The notes below the pieces were generated by a model. That model saw nothing but the letters and a program-made list of their open reading frames with translations, searched no databases and had not been told where the DNA came from. From JADGRB01 sp963835825 (GTDB lineage Bacteria; Myxococcota_A; Polyangia; Fen-1088): a stretch of DNA of 64,000 nt. Within the stretch, counting starts at the first letter, position 1. Each line of letters opens with the position of its first letter. Both the position numbers and the translations under genes were made by a program. Positions 57,374-64,000 of this stretch are shown here, in pieces. The DNA lies in the NCBI GenBank assembly GCA_963835825.1, contig CAWIGZ010000001.1, forward strand, positions 1 through 64,000, written 5' to 3'.

Positions 57374-59981
57374 ATGCGTTCGAGCCCTGGCGTCGGTGGT
57401 CGAGTCCTCGTCGTGTTGGCGGCGTCTCTGGCGTTGCCGTTGCTGGCGGCGCGGCCGGCCCGCGCACAGGTCAGCGATCCCGAGCTGCGGCCGACCCGCG
57501 GCCCCTACATCACGGATGGTGCGCGCGCCGGCGACGCCGACGCCACCGCCGTCCAGCTGAACCCGGGCGCGCTGGGATTTCTGCCGGCCGCCGGGCTGGA
57601 GCTGGTGGGCGCCGAAGCGTCCGACCCGGCCGTCGTTCCCCGCCGGGGCCTGGGCGCCTACCTGGGCGTGCCGATCTTCCTGCGCAGCTCGCTCGGGTTC
57701 GGCCTGTCGCGGGTGATCGGCGCCAGCGCCGTGGGGATCGACGCCCACACGACGCTGCAGCTCGCCTACGCGTTGCACTTCCTGCGCAACGCCTCCCTGG
57801 GCGTCTCCTGGGCCCACATCTGGGATGGGTCGTTCGCCGGCGCCGACACGTTCGACTTCGGTCTGTCGGCGCGGTTCGGACGCTATGTCGCCCTCGGCGC
57901 CACGGTCGAGGACGTCGGGCAGCCGCACCCCAACGCCTTCGGCGCCACCTTGCCGCGGCTCTGGACGGCGGAGCTGGTGCTGCGCCCGCTCGGCACCACG
58001 CGGCTGGAGCTGGCGCTCGGCGCCGCCCACGCCAACGCCGACGACTGGGACCGCCTGGTCCCGCGCGCCCGGCTGTCCGTGACGCTGCTCGACGGCCTGC
58101 GTCTCTACGGCGAGGGGGAGAACGTCCCGCGCGGGACCGCCTCGACCTTCGGCGACGGCAGCGACACGCGGCTGGCCTTCGGCGTGGCGGTCGACTTCGA
58201 TCACCTCGGCGCCGTGGTCGGCGTCCCGGTCTTCCTTCCGGCCAGCGGCTCCAGCGGGGTCGGAGCTGCCGGGCGCATCCACCTCGACGGCGAGCGGCGC
58301 CCGGCGCTGGTGGCGCCGCCGTACGTCGCGCGCATCCGCCTCGAGGAGATCGACGACGATCGCCGCTTCTTCCAGGTGGTCCGCCGGCTGCGCGCGCTGG
58401 CCGTCGATCCGGCCGTGGCCGGCGTGCTGTTCAAGATCGAGGGGGTCAACCTCGGCTACGCCCGCATCGAGGAGCTGCGCGACCTGGTGGCGCTGCTGCG
58501 CGCGCACGGCAAGCGGACCTTCGGATACGTGACCTTCCCGTCGACGCGCGAGTACTACCTGGCCGCCGCCTGCGACGTCGTCCTGGTTCACCCCGCCGGC
58601 GAGCTGTCGGTGACCGGCGTCGCCCAGAACGTCTCGTTTTACAAGGAGACGATGGACCGCATCGGCATCCACCTGGACCTGGTGCGCATCGGCGCCTTCA
58701 AGGGGGCGATGGAGCCGTTCGTGATGACCGAGCAGTCGGCGCCGGTGCGCGAGAACCGGAACCAGCTGCTGGACGACGTCTACGGCCGGGTGACCGCCTT
58801 GGTCGCCGCCGACCGCACCCGCGCCGGCCACCCGATGGACGCCGCGATCGTCCGCGGCCTCTTCGACCGGGGGATCTTCACGCCGGGGGACGCCACCCTG
58901 GCCGGGCTCGCCGACGCCGTCGCCGCCGAAGGGGATCTGGAGGCGTTCGTGCAGCGCAACCTCGGGCGGGCCAGCGTGCGGCTGCGCGATCCCGACGCGT
59001 CGCCGGTCGCGCCGGCCGCCTGGCCCAGCCGCCGCGTCGCCGTGCTGTTCGTCGACGGCACGATGGTCGACGGCCCCAACGTCGAGCTCCCCTTCGGGAT
59101 GGGCGCCTTCGCCGGCTCCGACACGCTGAGCGCGGCGCTGGAGCAGTGCCGCCGCGATCCCACCATCGCCGCGGTCGTCCTGCGCGTGAACAGCCCGGGC
59201 GGCTCGGCGTTCGCCTCGGACGTCCTGGCGCGCGAGATCAAGAAGGTGCGCCAGGCCGGCAAGCCGATCGTCGTCTCGATGGGCGATCTGGCCGCCTCGG
59301 GCGGCTACTACATCGCCGCGCCCTCCGACGTCATCTACGCGGAACCGTCGACGACGACCGGCTCGATCGGCGTCTTCGGCTACAAGGTCGACGCGCAGAA
59401 GCTGCTCGCCATGCTGGGGATCAACGTCGAGACCTATCGGCGCGGCGCGCACGCCGACTTCCTTTCGCCGTATCGCCCGTGGACCGACGCGGAGCGCGCG
59501 CTGGCCCAGCAGCAGATCGCCCACCTCTATCAGCTGTTCGTGGCGACGGTGGCCGACGGACGCCGCGCGCGGGGGCTGACGCCGGCGCGGGTCGACGAGC
59601 TCGGCCGCGGACACGTCTGGACCGGCGCGCTGGCGCAGGCGCTGGGCCTGGTCGACCGGCTGGGCGGCGTCTCGGCCGCCGTCGACGAGGCGGCGCGCCT
59701 CGGGCGGGTGCCGCTGGGGCGCGACCAGCTTCCCGAGCTGACGGTGCTGCCGGCCGAGAAGAAGGGGCTGTTGCGCCGGTTGGCGGGCGCCGCCTCGGTC
59801 CTGGAAGACGGCGCGGTGGACGGCGTCTCCGCCGAGAGCGACCGCTCCCCCGGTCACCCCGCCGGCCAGCCTGCTGACGGGCGACGCGCGCGCGGCGCTG
59901 CGGCTGCTGGCCCCCTTCCTGGTTCGAGGCAACGGGTCCGGATTTGCGGCCCGCCTTCCTTACGACATCGACCTCCGCTGA
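57374..59981 (+). CDS. sppA: SppA-type peptidase fused to an N-terminal barrel-like domain (frameshift near 59845)
   Basis: A signal peptide (VLVVLAASLALPLLAARPARAQ) and an about 300-residue domain of alternating strands (SLGFGLSRVIGASAVGIDAH, RFGRYVALGATVEDVGQPHP, RLELALGAAH) resemble a PorV/UPF0164-type barrel. The rest is a 67-kDa-type SppA: Lys443 in IGAFKGAMEPF and Ser642 in DLAASGGYYIAAPSD form the Ser/Lys dyad; VNSPGGSAFASD is also typical. Near 59845 the frame slips; the true end is ALRLLAPFLVRGNG...PYDIDLR at 59981. The open frame onward into cytochrome b561 is not a real fusion. Confidence 0.86.
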
Positions 59982-60037
59982 TTCTATATTTCGTCGCTGC
60001 GCCTGTCGTCCCGTTGAACGTCAACCTGCACCCCGAC

Positions 60038-60994
60038 ATGACCATGCCCCGCCATCACTGGATCGTCCGCGCCACCCACTGGGTGAACGCGCTGGCGCTG
60101 ACGATCATGATCGGCAGCGGGCTGCGCATCTTCAACGCCTACCCGGCGTTCGCGCGCAAGGGGGAGTCGTTCTGCTGCTACCCGTTCGAAGGCGTTCCCA
60201 TCCCCGCCTGGCTGACGTTCGGCGGCTGGCTGGCCGGCGCGCGCCACTGGCACTTCGCCGCCATGTGGCTGCTGGTGGCCAACGGCCTCGTCTATCTCGG
60301 CTTCATCTACCTGCACGGCGAGTGGCGCGATCTGGTCCCGCGGCGGGGCGTCGCCCGCGATTCGCTGGAGATGCTGAAGTTCTACCTGGGGCGGCGGAAG
60401 GTCCACCCGCGCCAGGGGAAGCACAACGCGCTTCAACGCACGGTCTACTTCGCGCTCCCCTGGCTGGCCGCCGCGGCGGTCGTCTCCGGCGTCGCGATCT
60501 GGAAGCCGGTGCAGCTGGCTCCCCTGACGCACCTCCTGGGCGGCTACGTCTGGGCGCGCTACTGGCACTTCCTGGCCATGCTGGCGCTGGTGGCGCTCTC
60601 CGTGGGGCACGTCTTCATGGTGTTCGCGGTCGATCCGTACGCGCTGCGCGCCATCATCACCGGCGGCTACGACGAAGCGAAGTCGCCCGAGGCCCGCAAC
60701 GCGCGCCCCTTCGTGAACCTGCGCGCGCCGGCCCACGCCGAGACGCCGCCGCCACCCGAACGCCAGCCTCCGCCGGTCGACCCGCCGGCGCCGAACCCGC
60801 CGGTCACCGAGCCGCCCAAACCGCGACCGGCGCCCCCGCCGGGCGATCCCCCGCCATCCAAGCCGCCGGTCACCGATCCGCCGGCGGGCGATCGACCGCC
60901 GCCGAGCCAGCCGGGCGACCAGCCGCCGGCGGGCGATCCACCGCCGCCCAAGCCGGGCGGCCAGCCGCGCAAAGAGATCGTCAAGAAGTCATGA
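60038..60994 (+). CDS. Cytochrome b561-type membrane subunit with Pro-rich tail
   Basis: The 318-residue protein has four hydrophobic helices and heme-ligand His candidates: RATHWVNALALT, GARHWHFAAMW, ARYWHFLAML and SVGHVFMVF. This matches the b561-like subunit of Ni,Fe-hydrogenases and partners of molybdenum oxidoreductases. After about residue 210 comes a Pro-rich tail (PPAPNPPVTEPPKPRPAP...) ending in Lys residues, not usual for this family. It directly precedes the molybdopterin oxidoreductase gene, which fits an electron donor role like MsrQ for MsrP. Confidence 0.85.
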   Translation: MTMPRHHWIVRATHWVNALALTIMIGSGLRIFNAYPAFARKGESFCCYPFEGVPIPAWLTFGGWLAGARHWHFAAMWLLVANGLVYLGFIYLHGEWRDLVPRRGVARDSLEMLKFYLGRRKVHPRQGKHNALQRTVYFALPWLAAAAVVSGVAIWKPVQLAPLTHLLGGYVWARYWHFLAMLALVALSVGHVFMVFAVDPYALRAIITGGYDEAKSPEARNARPFVNLRAPAHAETPPPPERQPPPVDPPAPNPPVTEPPKPRPAPPPGDPPPSKPPVTDPPAGDRPPPSQPGDQPPAGDPPPPKPGGQPRKEIVKKS

Positions 60995-61016
60995 CCAGCT
61001 CAGCGAGGCGACGTCG

Positions 61017-61783
61017 ATGAGCAAGCTCTGGTTGCCGCCGCGCCACGCGGCCGAGAAGCTGGGGCTCGATCGGCGGACGTTCCTGGGCGCCGGTCTGGTC
61101 ACCGGGGCCGGCGCGCTGACGGCGCTGGCGCTGCCGGCTGCGATTGGAAAGGGCCGAAGAGCGCCGACGGGTTGCTCGCCGCCTCCGAGCGCTTCAACGA
61201 AAAGGTCGAGCGGGCGCTCTTCCGCCACCGCGCCATGAACGTCGCGCCGCCGGGCGCGCGGCTGGCGGGCGCCCGCTTTCCCTCCTACTTCATCTCCCCG
61301 ACGGTCCCGGTCTGGGACGAGCGCCAGCGCGGCGTCTGGCAGCTGGAGATCGGCGGCGCCGTGGCCCGCCCCATGCGGCTCACGCTCGGCGAGCTGATGG
61401 CGCTGCCGCGCACGGAGCTGCGCCTTGAACACTTCTGCGTCGAAGGGTGGTCGGCCGTCGCGATCCGCACCGGCGTGCGCCTCGGCGAGCTGGCCCGCCG
61501 CGCCGGCCTGCGGCCCGACGCGCGGTACGTCGACTTCCAGTCGTTCGACGACGACTATCACGAGAGCTGGGACCTGGAGAGCGCGCTCCACCCGCAGACG
61601 CTCATCGTCTACGGCCAGGACGGCGCGCCGCTGGACCCCGCCTACGGCGCCCCGGCGCGGGTCTACTCGCCGGTCAAGCTCGGCTACAAGAACACCAAGT
61701 ACCTGACCCGCATCCTCTTCCTGCCCGAGCGAAACGGCGGCTACTGGACCGACCAGGGCTACGAGTGGTACGCGGGCGTCTGA
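61017..61783 (+). CDS. Molybdopterin-dependent oxidoreductase, MsrP/sulfite-oxidase fold (frameshift near 61145)
   Basis: The N-terminus has a Tat-type signal (LDRRTFLGAGLVTGAGALTALALP). After a one-base slip near 61145 the enzyme continues LLAASERFNEKVERALF. The molybdenum-binding Cys is seen in EHFCVEGWSAVAIRTGVRLGEL. GYKNTKYLTRILFL and the ending GYWTDQGYEWYAG are typical of this fold. At about 255 residues it is shorter than E. coli MsrP. It is a periplasmic enzyme that probably takes electrons from the b561 gene just upstream. Methionine sulfoxide or sulfite are candidate substrates. Confidence 0.85.
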
Positions 61784-61825
61784 TGGGCCGCGCCCGGCTC
61801 CGGCGGGCGCGGGGGACCCGGCAGG

Positions 61826-62656
61826 CTACTGCTTGGTGAACGTGTGCAGCTCGTTGGCGTCGTCGCTGTTGACGCTCACGATCTGGGTCGCGGTGGCGGT
61901 ATAGGGGCTCGTCCCCGTCATGCCGGCCTGTGTCGCCGGGCAGGTAATCGTGAAGGTCAAGACGTTGTTCGCCGCGACGTAGCTGAGCGAGAACCGCGTG
62001 CCGTCCAGCTGGACGACCTGGATGGTGTTGCCGGAGAAGACCCAGGTCTCCTGGTGCGAAGAGGTCCCCGTCTCGCCGTTATACTTGTCCATGGCGGTCA
62101 AGAAGTAGGTCCCGTCGGCGATCGTTCCCCCGGTCATGACCGGAGGCGCCTCGGTGTGGTGGTTCTTGTCGATGACCGCGCCGCCGTTGACCATGTTGTT
62201 GCACGCGACCGGCGCTCCGCCGCCACCCCCAACACCGCCCGCGCTGCTGCCGGCCTGGCCGCCGACGCTGGTGCCAGCCTGGCCGCCGGCGCTGGTGCCC
62301 GCCTGACCGCCCACGCTGTTCCCCGCATGCCCGCCGACGCTGGTGCCCGCCTGGCCGCCGGCGCTGTTCCCCGCGTGACCGCCGGCGCTGGTGCCGGCCT
62401 GACCGCCGGCGCTGGTGCCGGCCTGACCGCCGGCGCTGGTGCCCGCCTGGCCGCCCGTGCTCGTCCCGGCCTGCCCGCCCGCGGCGGTGCCCGCCTGTCC
62501 ACCGGTGGCCTTGCCGGCCTGCCCGCCTGCTCCGCTCCCGGCCTGGCCGCCTTCACCCCCACCTCCCGAACCGCCGCCGCCGGAGCCGCCGCAAGCGGCC
62601 AGATAGGAGCCGGCTACAAGAAAAAGAAGCGGGAGAGAAGACAGTCGAGTTTTCAT
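61826..62656 (-). CDS. Lipoprotein with 13 Gly-rich octapeptide repeats
   Basis: The 276-residue protein has the lipobox in VAGSYLAACGG. Then come 13 tandem GGQAGTSA-type octapeptides (24-bp DNA period, about 62236-62520; Gln sometimes His) with Ser, Ala, Val and Asn variation. The C-terminal 130 residues form a beta-rich domain with YFLTAMDKYNGETG and TWVFSGNTIQVVQLDG. It resembles Gly-rich stalk lipoproteins of Polyangiales. The function is unknown. The repeat number may be miscounted by the assembly. Confidence 0.82.
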   Translation of the reverse strand: MKTRLSSLPLLFLVAGSYLAACGGSGGGGSGGGGEGGQAGSGAGGQAGKATGGQAGTAAGGQAGTSTGGQAGTSAGGQAGTSAGGQAGTSAGGHAGNSAGGQAGTSVGGHAGNSVGGQAGTSAGGQAGTSVGGQAGSSAGGVGGGGGAPVACNNMVNGGAVIDKNHHTEAPPVMTGGTIADGTYFLTAMDKYNGETGTSSHQETWVFSGNTIQVVQLDGTRFSLSYVAANNVLTFTITCPATQAGMTGTSPYTATATQIVSVNSDDANELHTFTKQ

Positions 62657-62812
62657 CGCCCACTGTTATCAGCTTGTTGAGCTTGCAGCAATTAACGCCA
62701 GAAGCGCGGCTGCCACCGCCCAGAGCCGCCGGACCACCCCGAGTGCAGAGCTCGGCCCGCGCCCCGGCGTAACCGGCGCGCCGCCGTCGCGTAGCATTGG
62801 GTGGAGGTTCCG

Positions 62813-63513
62813 ATGACATTTCAATCGAGCAAGCTCAGGCGCGCGCTGGCGCTGGCGGCGTCGGTGGCCGCGTTGACCGGGGTTGGGCTCTTCGGCAGCT
62901 GCGCCCGCGCCGGCGCCCACGACGCCGTCACGCTGCCGTCCCCGGCGGTCGACCTGCCGCGCGCGACGAAGCCGGGCAAGTCGACGGTCGTTTTCGCGGG
63001 GGGCTGCTTCTGGGGGATCCAGGCGGTCTTCCAGCACGTCAAGGGCGTCACCGAGGCGACGTCGGGCTACTCGGGCGGCTCGGCGGCGAACGCCAAGTAC
63101 GAGCTGGTCAGCGGCGGCGACACCGGCCACGCCGAATCGGTGCGGGTCACCTTCGACCCGTCGCAGGTGACGTACGGGCAGCTCCTGAAGGTCTTCTTCT
63201 CCGTCGCGCACGATCCGACCGAGCTGAATCACCAGGGGGCCGACGAGGGGACGCAGTACCGTTCGGTCGTCTTCTACACGGACGCCGAGCAGAAGCGCGT
63301 CACCGACGCCTACGTCGCCCAGCTCGGTCGCGCCAAGGTCTTCCCCGACCGCATCGTCACCGAGATCGTCCCGCTGAAGGCCTTCTACCCGGCCGAGGAC
63401 TACCACCAGAACTACGCCACCCGCCACCCCGACAACCCCTACATCGTCTTCAACGACGCCCCGAAGGTGGCCCACCTCAGAAGCTCTTCCCCGACCTCTA
63501 TCGCGGGCAGTAG
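62813..63513 (+). CDS. msrA: Lipoprotein-type peptide methionine sulfoxide reductase A (frameshift near 63478)
   Basis: MsrA reduces methionine-S-sulfoxide. GCFWG with catalytic Cys65 is present, then VTEATSGYSGG, HAESVRVTFDP, YRSVVFY and AEDYHQNYATRHP. The N-terminus has a signal sequence ending GLFGSC (Cys30), which predicts a lipid anchor and periplasmic location. The ATG (62813) follows GGAGG. Near 63478 the frame slips; the natural end KLFPDLYRGQ stops at 63513. It is 1 kb from the MsrP-like gene, suggesting envelope protein repair. Confidence 0.92.
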
Positions 63514-63546
63514 CGCGGCCGGCGGTCGTGTATATTCACGCCCGCA

Positions 63547-63620
63547 CGGGGCGTGGCGCAGCCTGGTAGCGCGTCTGCTTTGGGAGCAGAATGTCGGAGG
63601 TTCAAATCCTCTCGCCCCGA
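63547..63620 (+). tRNA. tRNA-Pro (anticodon TGG)
   Basis: This is a 74-base cloverleaf: acceptor CGGGGCG/CGCCCCG with the C1-G72 pair typical of bacterial proline tRNAs, D arm GCGC/GCGC, anticodon stem TCTGC/GCAGA around TTTGGGA with anticodon TGG, T loop TTCAAAT, discriminator A. CCA is not encoded. Confidence 0.97.
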
Positions 63621-63891
63621 CTGAGTTAAGTCCGCCTCGATCCTTTCCAACGGCTACACGCCGGGTCGACGGTGCGCGGCCCTTTTCGGGGGTGGGTAGC
63701 AACCGGGTAACAAACAGGGCCGCTCGGCGCGCTGGGGCGTCGGCGACATCAACCGCATGATCTCGCGGCGCAAGCGCGGGGGCGGCACGATCGCGTTCCA
63801 GTCCGCGCCGCTCTGGAAGGCCCTCTCGAAGACAGATCAAGCGGCTCTTGTCCGATTACCTCGTGGTGCACATTTGGTTCCCGAGGCCATG
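63621..63891. other. Region after tRNA-Pro with no supportable gene
   Basis: A basic peptide VGDINRMISRRKRGGGTIAFQS can be read on the plus strand near 63738-63805, but without a start site or known family. It could be a remnant of an element that used the tRNA-Pro 3' end, or chance. Nothing else is seen. Confidence 0.4.
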
Positions 63892-64000
63892 TCAGCCCCC
63901 GTCCCGCGCCAGCGCCGCGCGCAGCACCAGGCCGAGCGCGATCAACACCAAGAGCGCCCCCGGCGGCACCAGGAGCGCGCCGAGCCCGGGGTCGCTGCCG
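63892..64000 (-). CDS. C-terminal end of a membrane protein, possibly Rnf/Rsx subunit E (cut by window edge)
   Basis: The last 35 codons on the minus strand read GSDPGLGALLVPPGALLVL, then LGLVLRAALARDGG and stop. The LL-PPGA-hydrophobic pattern followed by a basic end resembles the C-terminus of RnfE/RsxE, part of the ferredoxin:NAD electron-transport complex. With so little sequence this is a tentative name; any polytopic membrane protein could look similar. Confidence 0.4.
   Translation of the reverse strand, partial: GSDPGLGALLVPPGALLVLIALGLVLRAALARDGG

Noticed and set aside
53529..59932. Long minus-strand open frames (over 1000 residues each) opposite the kinase and SppA genes
   Set aside because: They mirror clear kinase and SppA motifs on the plus strand and show no family features.
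57290..60994. 1234-residue SppA-cytochrome b561 fusion
   Set aside because: A one-base slip near 59845 reveals a natural SppA end (stop at 59979-59981) and a separate cytochrome start at 60038.
62236..62520. CRISPR array
   Set aside because: The 24-bp units are tandem and encode GGQAGTSA in a continuous lipoprotein frame.
62669..62799. Small hydrophobic peptide (VVRRLWAVAAALLALIAASS) on the minus strand
   Set aside because: It lies between divergent genes without a clear ribosome site and has no family; chance is more likely.
63439..63840. 133-residue protein containing GARGFEPPTFCSQSRRATRL
   Set aside because: This is the well-known false translation of the strand opposite a tRNA gene, here tRNA-Pro.

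Overview
The window is GC-rich bacterial DNA from what is most likely a myxobacterium-like organism (Myxococcota). Signs of this are several PASTA-less Ser/Thr kinases (some double), an FHA plus sigma-54 activator paired with a kinase, TonB and AgmX/PglI-type envelope proteins, a PATAN (DUF4388) response regulator, and many lipoproteins with Gly- or Pro-rich tails. No species can be named from the sequence alone.

Layout. Bases 1-1970 are an almost perfect inverted repeat with a 19-base centre. The right arm carries the C-terminal end of a relaxase-like gene and a small DNA-binding protein gene; the left arm is a frame-broken copy. A tyrosine integrase follows (2292-3407), ending next to the 3' end of tRNA-Ala(GGC) (3512-3584), so the left edge looks like the end of an integrated mobile element. 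From 3.6 to 16.5 kb come a secreted TPR-like protein, a beta-propeller lipoprotein, Lon protease, TtcA, two TonB-domain proteins plus an AgmX/PglI-domain protein, and an FHA/sigma-54 activator overlapping a membrane Ser/Thr kinase. From 16.5 to 21.3 kb lie two lipoproteins with a carbohydrate-binding-like jelly-roll, a TPR/membrane protein, a three-fold 11-bp palindromic repeat, and a badly frame-broken outer-membrane protein. The glycine cleavage genes gcvT-gcvH-gcvP (21.3-25.8 kb) are followed by dacB, rarA and a DUF1697 gene.

The most unusual block is 30.0-37.6 kb on the minus strand. It is a compact apparent operon of a three-receiver response regulator, a tandem Ddl-like ATP-grasp protein, a DmpA/BapA-type self-processing aminopeptidase, a glutathione-synthetase-like ATP-grasp enzyme and a GAF-GGDEF protein, with ATGA overlaps joining the three enzymes. 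From 37.8 to 50.2 kb there are envelope proteins, a repeat-rich spacer, a lipoprotein phosphodiesterase, a PQQ-type propeller, RNase R with an in-frame palindromic insert, a dNTPase, and two response regulators. From 50.5 to 56.7 kb lie two paralogous double-kinase receptors. From 56.7 kb to the end: an SCP2-like protein, an SppA peptidase fused to a barrel-like domain, a cytochrome b561 with a molybdopterin oxidoreductase, a lipoprotein-type MsrA, tRNA-Pro(TGG), and a cut membrane-protein gene at the right edge.

Caution: at least two dozen single-base-type frameshifts interrupt otherwise intact, conserved genes, often at homopolymers. This fits an unpolished long-read assembly better than mass gene decay. 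Genes are therefore annotated across the breaks, and some long open frames that look like fusions are judged to be artefacts.
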